A DNA stretch of 64,000 nt from Halolactibacillus miurensis (GTDB lineage Bacteria > Bacillota > Bacilli > Bacillales > Amphibacillaceae): assembly GCF_900116255.1 (NCBI RefSeq), contig NZ_FPAI01000005.1, positions 98,143 to 162,142 of the forward strand, in the 5' to 3' direction. Within the stretch, counting starts at the first letter, position 1; each line of letters starts with the position of its first letter. This document shows, one piece after another, positions 21,070-29,311 of the stretch. A program made the translations under genes and the position numbers. Under the pieces are notes generated by a model. The model saw nothing but the letters and a program-made list of their open reading frames with translations. It did no database searches and had not been told where the DNA came from.

Positions 21070-22053
21070 ATGAAAGCCATTGTTGATGCGAATAAAGAAA
21101 CGACACTGACCCAACTTGAACGACCGGCCCCGCAGGGACATGAGGTTGAAGTGAAAATATTGTATGCAGGATTAAATCGTCGTGATTTAATGATCAGATC
21201 TCGCCGCAGAGAAGAAACCGCTCCTGTTGTTCTTGGGTCTGATGCCGTTGGGATCATCACACGAATAGGAGAAGCTGTGTCGAGATTTAAAGAAGGGGAG
21301 ACAGTGATTGTTAATCCAGGTTTATATTGGGATGAGTGTACGAACACCTCACCAGACACCTTAGAGATTGTGGGGTATCCTAATCACGGGACGTTTAGTG
21401 AGTATTATCTTCAAGATGAGAACTATTTTGAGCTAAATCCTAACTATTTAACGAATAGAGAAGCAGGGGTCTTAGCTTTATCGGCACTCACAGCTTACCG
21501 GGCTATATTTACTAAAGGTCAACTTGCTCCTGGTGAAACTGTGTTTATTCCAGGTGGTTCAAGCGGAGTAAGTACGTATATGATTATATTTGCTAAAGCC
21601 GTTGGTGCGCGGGTCATAACGACCTCACGGCAAAAAAATAAGCTAGATCAATTAAAAGGAATTGGGGCAGATGTGACATTGCTCACGAGTGATGATTGGC
21701 AAGAAGCGTTAAGTAGTGAAACGATTGATTGTGTCATTGATAGTATCGGTGAAAAAACGTTTCACCGTTCGCTTGCGGTATTAAAAAAAGGCGGACGGCT
21801 TGTCACCTTTGGTGCAACAACAGATGATGTTGTATCATTTAACGTGAGACAATTTTTTTATAATCAGCAAACGATTTTAGGTACGACGCTTGGAAGCCGA
21901 GAAGAACTCCGAGCGATGCTTCAGTTTATCGAGCATTATCATATTCATCCGATTGTTGATAAAGTTTTTAGTTATAAAGATTACCGACAAGCGTTTGATT
22001 ATTTAAAACAATCACAACAGATTGGCAACATTGCTTTTACCTTTAATGAATAA
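21070..22053 (+). CDS. Zinc-less MDR family oxidoreductase (quinone oxidoreductase-like, YogA type)
   Basis: 327 residues. GroES-like N-terminal half (GLNRRDLMIRSRR, VLGSDAVGIITRIGE), then a Rossmann domain with FIPGGSSGVSTYMIIFAKAVGARVITT binding NADP(H). The catalytic Zn cysteine is replaced in GLNRRD and the four structural cysteines are absent, so it belongs with quinone/enoyl reductases rather than alcohol dehydrogenases. The ATG follows AAAGGAAGGGG. Substrate unknown. Confidence 0.82.
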   Translation: MKAIVDANKETTLTQLERPAPQGHEVEVKILYAGLNRRDLMIRSRRREETAPVVLGSDAVGIITRIGEAVSRFKEGETVIVNPGLYWDECTNTSPDTLEIVGYPNHGTFSEYYLQDENYFELNPNYLTNREAGVLALSALTAYRAIFTKGQLAPGETVFIPGGSSGVSTYMIIFAKAVGARVITTSRQKNKLDQLKGIGADVTLLTSDDWQEALSSETIDCVIDSIGEKTFHRSLAVLKKGGRLVTFGATTDDVVSFNVRQFFYNQQTILGTTLGSREELRAMLQFIEHYHIHPIVDKVFSYKDYRQAFDYLKQSQQIGNIAFTFNE

Positions 22054-22061
22054 TAGCTAAG

Positions 22062-22108
22062 GCATGAGGGAAATGAGAGGGTTGACTCATATTTTCCTCA
22101 TGCTTTTT
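22062..22108 (+). terminator. Terminator after MDR gene
   Basis: GCATGAGG(GAAA) pairs with (TTTT)CCTCATGC, then TTTTT. Confidence 0.8.
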
Positions 22109-22153
22109 ATATCTCGTTCAAAGTTAAGTTTGCCGTTTCGCTATGACTCTGCG

Positions 22154-22510
22154 CTAGCTTTTCGGTTTAAATAAAAGCGCACCAATCATACCAAAAACGA
22201 TAGCCGAAGTAATCCCTGCACTCGTTAATTGAAACATGCCAATGATGACGCCAATGATACCAGACTGTTCAGCTTCTTCTAATGCCCCGTGAACGAGGGC
22301 ATTACCGAACGACATGATCGGTACGGTTGCACCTGCACCAGCAAAGTCAATAAACGGTTCATATAAACCTAAGCCGTCTAAAATGCTTCCAATCACGACA
22401 AACAAACTAAGCATAAAAGCAGGCGTCTGCTTGAATACATCGATAATTAATTGACCACATACACAGATAAGCCCTCCCACAATAAAACTGACTAAAATAG
22501 ACACAAGCAT
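22154..22510 (-). CDS. spoVAE: Stage V sporulation protein AE (SpoVAEb)
   Basis: About 118 residues with four hydrophobic segments; GLGLYEPFIDFAGAGATVPIMSFGNALVHG is characteristic of SpoVAE/SpoVAEb. It is part of the inner-membrane SpoVA channel that moves dipicolinic acid into the forespore and out at germination. Start ATG 22510 is preferred over ATG 22519 because AAAGGA is too close to the latter. It is the last gene of the cluster. Confidence 0.93.
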   Translation of the reverse strand: MLVSILVSFIVGGLICVCGQLIIDVFKQTPAFMLSLFVVIGSILDGLGLYEPFIDFAGAGATVPIMSFGNALVHGALEEAEQSGIIGVIIGMFQLTSAGITSAIVFGMIGALLFKPKS

Positions 22511-22529
22511 CGGTTTCATCCTTTCATAA

Positions 22530-23516
22530 TTAAGATTCGATGACGACTAGATGAGCGATAGTAGGAATAATAGGCGTTTGAAGTAGGGCTACGGGTGAAT
22601 GAAGGGCACCAGTCGCAATGACAAGGACTTTCAGTGATTGTTTGAATAGGTGTTTTATTCCGTGACTGAGTAAAAATAAGCTTAAGCAGCCAGCCCCACT
22701 CCCGCCGCTCATGACGGGTTGATGATCTTTAAAAATCTCGCAACCTGCATCAATAAGTTGTTCTCGATTTACTTGATAGCCTTCATGAACTAACAGATCA
22801 AATAAAATTGCTTGTCCAACAGCTCCTAAGTCTCCGGTAATAATATAATCATAATCAGCCGGCGTAACTTGACAATCTTGAAAGTGACAGAGCAATGTAT
22901 CAAAGCATGCAGGTGCCATAGCCTCCCCCATATTGTAAGGATCTTTAAAGCCAGCGTTTATGACACGACCTAATGTTGCGTAGGTGATTTTCGGTCCTTC
23001 ACCTTCTGTAGCGAGTATACAAAAACCACCACCGGTCACAGTCGTTTGGCTTGAAGGAGGTTTCTGTTGACCATACTCATTTGGAAAGCGAAATTGTTTC
23101 TCAACAGCCGCGAAATGACTCATCGTGCCGACCATAACGGTCTGCTTTTGACCTTGTTGTAACATAAAGGCTGCACTTTGAAGAGATAGACCGAAAGTGG
23201 CGCAAGCATGATCAAAAGTCACTGGGACAAGTAGCGTCTCCATTAATCCGTAATGCGTCGGTGTTGATTGATTAATTAAGTCACCGGTAAATAGATAAGT
23301 CGTGAGTGGATGGCGACTCATCAAAATATTGACGGTTTGTCTGATTAATTTGGTGTAACATAATTCATATGTCTTTTCATCATCATATAAATCAGGAATA
23401 AATTGATCAATCTCAGCCGTAAGGTTGCCTTGCTTTTCAAGTGGACCAGCTATGGTATGTTGGTCAATGATGACAGCGGGTGTATGGAATTGAAAACTGC
23501 GTGTACCAATATTCAT
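22530..23516 (-). CDS. spoVAD: Stage V sporulation protein AD
   Basis: 328 residues, soluble thiolase-like fold. It starts GTRSFQFHTPAVIIDQHTIAGPLE and has VPVTFDHACATFGLSLQSAAFML and MSGGSGAGCLSLFLLSHG, as SpoVAD proteins do. SpoVAD binds dipicolinic acid on the outer face of the spore inner membrane. It lies between spoVAC and spoVAE with 11-20 nt gaps. Confidence 0.96.
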   Translation of the reverse strand: MNIGTRSFQFHTPAVIIDQHTIAGPLEKQGNLTAEIDQFIPDLYDDEKTYELCYTKLIRQTVNILMSRHPLTTYLFTGDLINQSTPTHYGLMETLLVPVTFDHACATFGLSLQSAAFMLQQGQKQTVMVGTMSHFAAVEKQFRFPNEYGQQKPPSSQTTVTGGGFCILATEGEGPKITYATLGRVINAGFKDPYNMGEAMAPACFDTLLCHFQDCQVTPADYDYIITGDLGAVGQAILFDLLVHEGYQVNREQLIDAGCEIFKDHQPVMSGGSGAGCLSLFLLSHGIKHLFKQSLKVLVIATGALHSPVALLQTPIIPTIAHLVVIES

Positions 23517-23527
23517 ATTTTTCTCCT

Positions 23528-23962
23528 TTACGTCAAGATAAGTTTAATTAAGGCGATAACAAAGCTTGCAAATACCCCAAAAAGAATCACGCTACCAGCA
23601 AGTTTAAAAATATTACCGCCTACACCTAAAACATAGCCTTCGCTTTTGTGTTCAATGGCGCTAGCAATAACAGCGTTCCCAAATCCAGTCACCGGTACCA
23701 TGGTACCTGCACCGGCAATTTGAGCGATTTTATCATAGACACCAAAGCCAGTTAATAGCATGGTGATGAGAATCAGGGTAGCGACGGTAGGATCGCCTAC
23801 GGTTTCTTCTGAGAAATCAAAAAAATACAGATAAAATAAACTGATGCATTGACCAAAAGCACAGATGACACCACCGAAGATGAAACTCATCACACAATTT
23901 TTAAGTAGCGGTCGCGGTGGATTATGTTTTTCAGCTACGGTATGGAACAGTTTGTTGTTCAT
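23528..23962 (-). CDS. spoVAC: Stage V sporulation protein AC
   Basis: About 144 residues, four to five membrane segments. NCVMSFIFGGVICAFGQCI and GAGTMVPVTGFGNAVIASAIEHKSEG are SpoVAC signatures. SpoVAC is reported to act as a mechanosensitive pore for dipicolinate release. AAGGAGG lies inside the end of the lipoprotein gene; ATG 23962 has better spacing than the adjacent ATG 23965. Confidence 0.95.
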   Translation of the reverse strand: MNNKLFHTVAEKHNPPRPLLKNCVMSFIFGGVICAFGQCISLFYLYFFDFSEETVGDPTVATLILITMLLTGFGVYDKIAQIAGAGTMVPVTGFGNAVIASAIEHKSEGYVLGVGGNIFKLAGSVILFGVFASFVIALIKLILT

Positions 23963-24327
23963 CATTCATCCTCCTTTTCTAGTGATTGATCATAAGATTT
24001 TAACTTGTCTAGCGCGTCTGTTGATAAGGGTTGTTCTACTCGCCTTACTTCGATGACAGCCTTCATATCAGAAGATGTGTACACCTCATGTGCTGGATAT
24101 TTTTTTTGTAAGTCATTTTTAATATCTTCAGCTATCTGTTGTTCTACAAATTGTTTGAGAGGCGTTACAATCATCGCCACATAGATCACATCATCCGTGA
24201 TAATACTTTCAACCGTATCTAGTTCTGGGTATTGTTGTTTGAGTGATGTGTCAAATGTCGTGTCTTCAGATGGGGCGCAGCTAGTTAAAATAACAAGTGT
24301 AGCGAGACATAGATAGAGAAAACGCAT
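23962..24327 (-). CDS. YhcN/YlaJ-type sporulation lipoprotein
   Basis: 121 residues. Signal peptide with lipobox LTSC (cleavage before Cys17), then a YhcN/YlaJ-like domain: VIYVAMIVTPLKQF, QIAEDIKNDLQKKYP, HEVYTSSDMKAV. Such lipoproteins sit in the spore membrane and help germination. Here the gene leads a spoVAC-AD-AE set and overlaps spoVAC, a combination also seen in mobile spoVA operons. Confidence 0.85.
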   Translation of the reverse strand: MRFLYLCLATLVILTSCAPSEDTTFDTSLKQQYPELDTVESIITDDVIYVAMIVTPLKQFVEQQIAEDIKNDLQKKYPAHEVYTSSDMKAVIEVRRVEQPLSTDALDKLKSYDQSLEKEDE

Positions 24328-24359
24328 AGTTCATTCACCAACTTTTTTTAAAGTACACT

Positions 24360-24388
24360 TAATTTGCCACGTCTAGCGTAAATTATGT
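24360..24388 (-). promoter_or_regulatory. Possible sigma-G/sigma-F promoter of the spoVA cluster
   Basis: Minus-strand ACATA, 17-nt spacer and CAAATTA resemble the forespore consensus (GHATR, CATWHTA) with one mismatch in each box, ending about 30 nt before the lipoprotein ATG. No sigma-A boxes fit better. The gene content supports forespore expression. Confidence 0.45.
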
Positions 24389-24414
24389 ATAAAAAGCAAC
24401 TGGAAATATGGAAG

Positions 24415-24455
24415 AAAAAAACACAACTCTGATCAATGATGATCGTGAGTTGTGT
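24415..24455 (-). terminator. Terminator of nitroreductase gene
   Basis: ACACAACTC and GAGTTGTGT pair around an inner TGATCA-rich loop; on the minus strand the stem is followed by seven T. Confidence 0.85.
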
Positions 24456-24466
24456 GTAAGGTTAAC

Positions 24467-25213
24467 TTAACGATTATTAAATTTTTTCTCCTTAACAAAA
24501 GGGGTGAGACGATCATTACGACGATTGTGTAAAGTCTTTATCATCTGTTTTGTCCATGAATCTTCTCGCTGATTTGTTGATCGCGTGCGGTAATAAGTTT
24601 CAATGGTCTGATCGAATTGATCGAGTGCAGCCATATGTGCTTCATCGTCTTTGTAAGTATTTTCAAAGTAGACAGCTTCTTTTGGTAACTTTGGTTTAAT
24701 TTCTTGTTGTTCATCAGGATAACCTAACGCTAAGCCAAATAGCGGGACAACGTGTTCAGGTAACTGGAATAAATCATTGACGAGGTCAAGGTCACGTTTA
24801 ATACTGCCGATATAACATGCCCCAATCCCGAGTGATTCAGCCGCAAGCGTCATATTTTGAGCAGCGATGGTTGCGTCTACTGTTGCGATCATAAAGTATT
24901 CGGTACTTTGAACGTTGTAAGCCAGCGTTTCTTTCTCTTTTTCGTCAGCCTTAAGCATGTGGCGATGATAGTCACCACAGAATAAGACGAAGTGGCCATT
25001 ATCTTTGATGTAAGATTGATTTGAGATGGAAGCCAAGGCGCTTTTTTTCTCTGGGTCAGTGACGCCAATCATAGTATATGCCATGAGATAGCTTGAGGTG
25101 GAACTACTTCTTGCCGCATCAAGGATGAGAGCTAAGTGTTCTTGTTTTAATGGCTCAGGTTTAAATTTTCTGATGGAACGGTGATTTAAAATAGTATCAA
25201 TGGTTTGATTCAT
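24467..25213 (-). CDS. NfrA-type NAD(P)H flavin/nitroreductase
   Basis: 248 residues. HRSIRKFKPEPL at the N-terminus is the FMN-binding Arg region; AARSSSTSSYLMAYTMIGV, AAESLGIGACYIGSIKRD and GLALGYPDEQQEIKPKLP match oxygen-insensitive NfsA/NfrA enzymes. It reduces nitro compounds, quinones or free flavin with NAD(P)H. AAAGGAG precedes the ATG, and a direct repeat with TCATGA cores lies just upstream. Confidence 0.88.
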   Translation of the reverse strand: MNQTIDTILNHRSIRKFKPEPLKQEHLALILDAARSSSTSSYLMAYTMIGVTDPEKKSALASISNQSYIKDNGHFVLFCGDYHRHMLKADEKEKETLAYNVQSTEYFMIATVDATIAAQNMTLAAESLGIGACYIGSIKRDLDLVNDLFQLPEHVVPLFGLALGYPDEQQEIKPKLPKEAVYFENTYKDDEAHMAALDQFDQTIETYYRTRSTNQREDSWTKQMIKTLHNRRNDRLTPFVKEKKFNNR

Positions 25214-25248
25214 TGGTGTACACTCCTTTATACAATATCATTATATGT

Positions 25249-25281
25249 CATGACTCTATAGTCTTCATGACTCTACAGTCA
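25249..25281. repeat. Tandem 17-bp direct repeat upstream of nitroreductase gene
   Basis: CATGACTCTATAGTC (from 25249) recurs as CATGACTCTACAGTC (from 25266), one mismatch in 15. Each unit has a palindromic TCATGA core on the edge. The repeat overlaps the end of the lipoprotein gene and sits 36-70 nt before the nitroreductase start, so it may be a tandem regulator site. Confidence 0.5.
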
Positions 25282-25999
25282 CATCAATCATTTGGGTAGG
25301 GGCCTCACTAAGACTTTCCCACTTTTGTAGGGCTTCGATGGTTGGATCTAACAGGTCAGGTAGTGTTAAATGAATGACACCTTCCTCGCTCATGACCATA
25401 TCAAGAATCGGCCAAGTAAACGTCTGAAGCGCTTGCGGTGTAACCGCGTGAGATGAGACTTCTATTGAAACATTTTCTAAACTATTCGTATTAAATGCAA
25501 GCAGTTGATGACGGTTGATATTTAAGTCAGTGATCGGTTGACTGAAGTTAAATAAAAGCGTTGTTTCATTTAATGTCACATAGCGTTCTAATAACACTTG
25601 GTCGGCAATCAGCGTGGATGTTTGTTCTGTTGTGTCAATGAGTAAGTAGCTCGCAACATCACCGGTTTTCGCAAAAGTTAAGAGGTGCAATGATTTCTCA
25701 GATAGATGAATTGGCGTGAGCGTCATTTGATCAATCGCACGAGCTTTATCTTTATGCTGAACTAAGTAATGATGGATAATAGGTATATCAGCTAAACTGA
25801 TTTTAATTACTTCTTCTTTTAATTGAAATTCAATGATTTCAATTGTTTCATCTTTGATTGTTTCTTCAATAAGACTCGCTTCTTCTTTTTCAATGTCTTC
25901 TGTTTGTTCCTCAACAACAATCGGCGGATTGTCTCTACAACCGGACAAGATCGTCAAAAAACTAATGAGAATCATAAAGGATAGGGTAATCTGTCGCAC
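25265..25999 (-). CDS. Hypothetical lipoprotein
   Basis: About 244 residues. N-terminal signal with lipobox LSGC, a strongly acidic linker (EEQTEDIEKEEASLIEE), and a mostly beta domain without a family I recognise. GTG 25999 is preferred: ATGGAG just upstream acts as ribosome binding site, and the in-frame ATG 26014 has none. It would be exported and anchored to the outer face of the membrane. Its stop codon overlaps the first unit of a direct repeat. Confidence 0.65.
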   Translation of the reverse strand: MRQITLSFMILISFLTILSGCRDNPPIVVEEQTEDIEKEEASLIEETIKDETIEIIEFQLKEEVIKISLADIPIIHHYLVQHKDKARAIDQMTLTPIHLSEKSLHLLTFAKTGDVASYLLIDTTEQTSTLIADQVLLERYVTLNETTLLFNFSQPITDLNINRHQLLAFNTNSLENVSIEVSSHAVTPQALQTFTWPILDMVMSEEGVIHLTLPDLLDPTIEALQKWESLSEAPTQMIDVTVES

Positions 26000-26074
26000 T
26001 AACGTCAACTCCATTCAATCTGTAGTTCTCTTTAGTATAACGTTTAACGTTGTAAATTTGAATGGTCAGCTTTA

Positions 26075-26131
26075 AAAAACAAAAAAATAATCATGATAAG
26101 ACAGGGGGGCCTAGTCTACCTCATGATTATT
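26075..26131 (-). terminator. Terminator of the lepB-protease operon
   Basis: AATAATCATGA pairs with TCATGATTATT; on the minus strand TTTTTTGTTTT follows. The protease stop codon lies in the loop. Confidence 0.8.
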
Positions 26132-27238
26132 TGTATAAGCAAGTATTTTCAGTTGATCATTTTCAAGACCGATCTCAAATGTATAAGAGACGGTTTTCGG
26201 CTCTTGGTCAGTGCGATGTTCTTCGACTAACACATCAAATACCCACTGGTCGTCTTCAACATTCGCTTGTTGTTGTTCTATAAGATTGATCGATTTTAAA
26301 GCGATATAGTGCTCTCTAAAAGCGGTATAGTCACGTTCGCGTTGGTAGGCACTGCCTAATAAAGCATAAGCGTTGATGTAGTCATGAATAGCTAAGCTAT
26401 CAATAAAATATTGGACGAGATAATAACTATCCTCTTTATAATTTTCAATTGAGGATGCTTGATTATGAATCGTTGCTGGAAAGGTCAGTTCATCGTTAGT
26501 CGTATTGGCTGACCAATCGGCTATATCATCCATGACATCTTTTATTGGAATGCTAAAGCCGATATCAGTATCGCTAATACCGGCAGAATTAATCCCAATG
26601 ACGTTACCGGTTGTTTGGTCAATGAGTGGCCCGCCGCTATTACCATGGGTAATATTTGAAGAGATTTGGTAGACCTCATCGTATGAATACCCATCGATAT
26701 CAAAGCTTCGATTGGTACCTGAAATAATCCCGACAGAAACGGAATTTTGATAACCGAGTGGACTGCCGAGCGCAAGAATATCGGTTCCAATATCGACAGA
26801 TTGCGTTGTATCAATGGTCATCGGCCGCTGATTAATTAACTGCGGGACACGGATAACCGCAATATCTTTTTCTTTACTCATCCCGACAATCGCAGCGCGG
26901 TATGTTTCTGTCGTGGATAATGTGACTTCAACAACAGAGGCCCCTTCGATCACATGGGCATTTGTAATGATATCCCCCTGATTGTTATAAAGAAAACCTG
27001 ACCCAACTCTGTTTGATACAGGTGTTTCTACAGAGATTTTAACGACATTCTTTTGCGCTTCATGTATGATTTGTTGCAATGTTTGTGTACGGTTGTTTGT
27101 TGGTTCAAATACAACGACAGGATCTGTGCCGATGGGTGAGTCAAAGGTTTGTTGGTACGTTCGGTATAACAAGACACTGCCACCTAAGAGAATAAAGATG
27201 GTTAAGAGAAGAGAGAAATGTTTTCGAATAACAGTCAT
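26111..27238 (-). CDS. Membrane-anchored HtrA-like serine protease without PDZ domain
   Basis: 375 residues. One N-terminal transmembrane helix (8-25), trypsin-like domain with catalytic His95 (TNAHVIEG), Asp125 (EKDIAVIR) and Ser201 (HGNSGGPL), then instead of PDZ a C-terminal NTF2-like region (about 265-375: YYLVQYFIDSLAIHDYINAYALL). It faces outside the cell. The start overlaps the zinc-ribbon gene by 4 nt, and a signal peptidase gene leads the operon, hinting at a joint role in export or envelope quality control. Confidence 0.85.
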   Translation of the reverse strand: MTVIRKHFSLLLTIFILLGGSVLLYRTYQQTFDSPIGTDPVVVFEPTNNRTQTLQQIIHEAQKNVVKISVETPVSNRVGSGFLYNNQGDIITNAHVIEGASVVEVTLSTTETYRAAIVGMSKEKDIAVIRVPQLINQRPMTIDTTQSVDIGTDILALGSPLGYQNSVSVGIISGTNRSFDIDGYSYDEVYQISSNITHGNSGGPLIDQTTGNVIGINSAGISDTDIGFSIPIKDVMDDIADWSANTTNDELTFPATIHNQASSIENYKEDSYYLVQYFIDSLAIHDYINAYALLGSAYQRERDYTAFREHYIALKSINLIEQQQANVEDDQWVFDVLVEEHRTDQEPKTVSYTFEIGLENDQLKILAYTNNHEVD

Positions 27239-28389
27239 GACGGCTCCTCCTCATTTAATAACCATGAAATACTGGCGATTTTCACATCGGTCGCTTCATC
27301 GTTAAATTGTTTATCTAAGAAAATATAATCTAACTGTCCCTCATCAAAAGGATAGAGGACATCTGGGTACACGAAAGTCGTACGAGTATCAATCACGTCG
27401 TTATCGTGATTAAGTAGTTCAAATGTGACTTCGATATGATAAATAGGGACAGTGGCTTCACTTTTAACCGTCCCTTTTACTTTTAGTTGACCAGACGTTG
27501 TTTCTGATAGTGCTACATCCGAGATATTGACAGCCTTTGATTCGTTGAAAGCAACTTCTTCTTCGTATGATTGGTAAGCTTTTTCCATGCGTTCTTCCAG
27601 TGCTGTGACAAATTGATTTTGTGCTAAGTTGATGGTTTCTTTCAAACTTAATAGACGTTGATCGTCTGGAAGATAATACAGACCGTTTTCGACTAATTCC
27701 GTCGCATCCGAAAATTTATTGTCAGCTAAATAACTATTAGCTAAACTGGCGATTGACGAAGAAAGTCGTTCGCGCAGTTGTTGCTTTAATAACAACGCAT
27801 CGGTAGAATGAATCGCCTCAATTTCCCATACGAGGGCTTGTAAATCCTGGATAGATAAATCATTTGACAGTCGTGTATCTATTTGTTCCAGTTGAAGCTG
27901 TTCTTGCATGTGTTTGATGTTCATAACAAGGCGATCAATCGCTTCACCTTTATAGTCATCTAAAGAGATTTGTAAGTTATGCAGCTGTTCAAGCTGTGCT
28001 TGATAAGATAAGCTGTCATCAAGATGAATGTTCTCCAGATATAATGTGAGTAGTTTATTTAAATCCTCAGCCGCTTGAAACGTAGGGTAAACGGTTAAGG
28101 CTTTTTCCGTTAAAGTTAAACTTTCTTCATAGTCATCTTCATAAAACGCATCTGCCGCTTCTTCGAAAAGATCGGTTGCCTGATGACTTCTTTGCTGGTG
28201 AAGCCAGTGAATGCCACTGAAAATCAGTCCTATAAGCATGAGCGCTAAGGTAGGGAACAACCAAGTCTTGATAGAAAAACGGTTTGACTGAAAGCGCGAC
28301 TGACGGTCTGCAGGTAACTTCGTACCACACGAGACACAAAATATTTCGTCATCATGCACTTTGGCTCCACATTTAGGGCAATAACCCAT
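27235..28389 (-). CDS. Zinc-ribbon, TPR-like membrane protein with FxLYD-like C-terminus
   Basis: 384 residues from ATG 28389, which follows AAAGTGGTGAT; an in-frame ATG 28431 lies inside lepB and is not used. Order: N-terminal zinc ribbon (CPKC and CVSC), transmembrane helix about 40-58, extracellular helical repeats (FEEAADAFYEDDYEESLTLTEKAL, TPR-like), and a beta domain at 290-384 (GQLKVKGTVKSEATVPIYHIEVTF) like FxLYD. Topology suggests a cytoplasmic zinc ribbon and external scaffold. Function unknown. Confidence 0.72.
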   Translation of the reverse strand: MGYCPKCGAKVHDDEIFCVSCGTKLPADRQSRFQSNRFSIKTWLFPTLALMLIGLIFSGIHWLHQQRSHQATDLFEEAADAFYEDDYEESLTLTEKALTVYPTFQAAEDLNKLLTLYLENIHLDDSLSYQAQLEQLHNLQISLDDYKGEAIDRLVMNIKHMQEQLQLEQIDTRLSNDLSIQDLQALVWEIEAIHSTDALLLKQQLRERLSSSIASLANSYLADNKFSDATELVENGLYYLPDDQRLLSLKETINLAQNQFVTALEERMEKAYQSYEEEVAFNESKAVNISDVALSETTSGQLKVKGTVKSEATVPIYHIEVTFELLNHDNDVIDTRTTFVYPDVLYPFDEGQLDYIFLDKQFNDEATDVKIASISWLLNEEEPS

Positions 28390-28405
28390 CTCATCACCAC
28401 TTTCC

Positions 28406-28927
28406 TTAATAAATAACTTGCCACTCATCAAATGGATACATAATCATTTCAGCTCGACCGATAATTTCCTGTTTTAGAATCAGCCCGAGGGAGTTACGAC
28501 TATCTCTGCTGTTGCGTCGATTATCACCCATCACGTAATAGTAATCAGCTGGAATATAGGTCGGTTTAATATTATGTGTCCAATAACTTCTTTCATTAGT
28601 AATAAAGGTTTGACGATAAGGAATTTCGTCTATATATAACTGTTGGTCTTGATAGCTTAAAGTTTCGGTAGGTAGACCAATGATGCGTTTAATATAGGTT
28701 TGCTCATCGCGCTTAATAACAACAACATCCCCACGATGGGGTGAATCGAACAAATAACTTAAGCGGTTGTAGATAATGGTTTGCTGATTATTAACGGTAG
28801 GTGCCATACTGTGGCCATCGACAATCGCGGTTCTAAAGATGAATAAATGAATAAATAAAACGATAAAAAAGAACGTCAAAACGCTCAACACAATCCGTTG
28901 TTTTTTTGTAAAGTGAGGTTTTGTCAT
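28406..28927 (-). CDS. Signal peptidase I
   Basis: 173 residues, the short Gram-positive SipS/SipT form. One N-terminal transmembrane helix (12-31), catalytic Ser40 in DGHSMAPT and Lys80 in YIKRIIGLP, then the GDNRRNSRDSR box. It removes signal peptides from exported proteins at the outer membrane face. It heads an operon with the zinc-ribbon protein and the HtrA-like protease; which sip paralogue it matches is unclear. Confidence 0.93.
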   Translation of the reverse strand: MTKPHFTKKQRIVLSVLTFFFIVLFIHLFIFRTAIVDGHSMAPTVNNQQTIIYNRLSYLFDSPHRGDVVVIKRDEQTYIKRIIGLPTETLSYQDQQLYIDEIPYRQTFITNERSYWTHNIKPTYIPADYYYVMGDNRRNSRDSRNSLGLILKQEIIGRAEMIMYPFDEWQVIY

Positions 28928-29107
28928 GCTAAAAGTCCCTTTCCTGCCTTCGTTGACACATTTTTTGTATCTTTTTAATCATACCATAAAAAAAACGGGT
29001 TGAATATGTCACCATTGTTAATTATGTGCTAAAATAAACGGATAAATCACACAAAAAGTAACGGATAGAGAAAAATAGAGAACTCATTAAAGAAAAGGGG
29101 AAGCCAT

Positions 29108-29269
29108 ATGTGCCTTGAAAAATTGTTAAAACAAATCACTGAAACACGTGAACACATGATGCTTGTCGCAAATGAAAAAGGGATGAATCATCATGAAGCC
29201 ATCAAAATCAGTATGGAGCTTGATCTTTTACTTAACGATTATCAAAAAAAATTAAATAAACGCATATAA
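29108..29269 (+). CDS. Spo0E-like aspartyl-phosphate phosphatase, 53 aa
   Basis: A 53-codon ORF with AAAGGGG upstream of ATG 29108. The protein is helical and contains the Spo0E family signature as SMELD (residues 35-39) in a two-helix hairpin. Members dephosphorylate Spo0A-P and delay sporulation. The gene lies alone between lepB and patA and ends in a bidirectional terminator. Length (Spo0E family is 45-85 aa) and motif give good support. Confidence 0.85.
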   Translation: MCLEKLLKQITETREHMMLVANEKGMNHHEAIKISMELDLLLNDYQKKLNKRI

Positions 29270-29311
29270 AACACGCTGCACATGGAATGCTCACTGTGCA
29301 GCGTGTTTTTT
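29270..29311. terminator. Bidirectional terminator, spo0E-like gene / aminotransferase gene
   Basis: 13-bp perfect stem AACACGCTGCACA / TGTGCAGCGTGTT with T6 after it on the plus strand and T4 on the minus strand. Confidence 0.9.

Noticed and set aside
20967..21359. N-terminal extension of the 93-aa gene
   Set aside because: It runs antisense through the MDR gene and has no ribosome binding site; ATG 20966 has a strong one.
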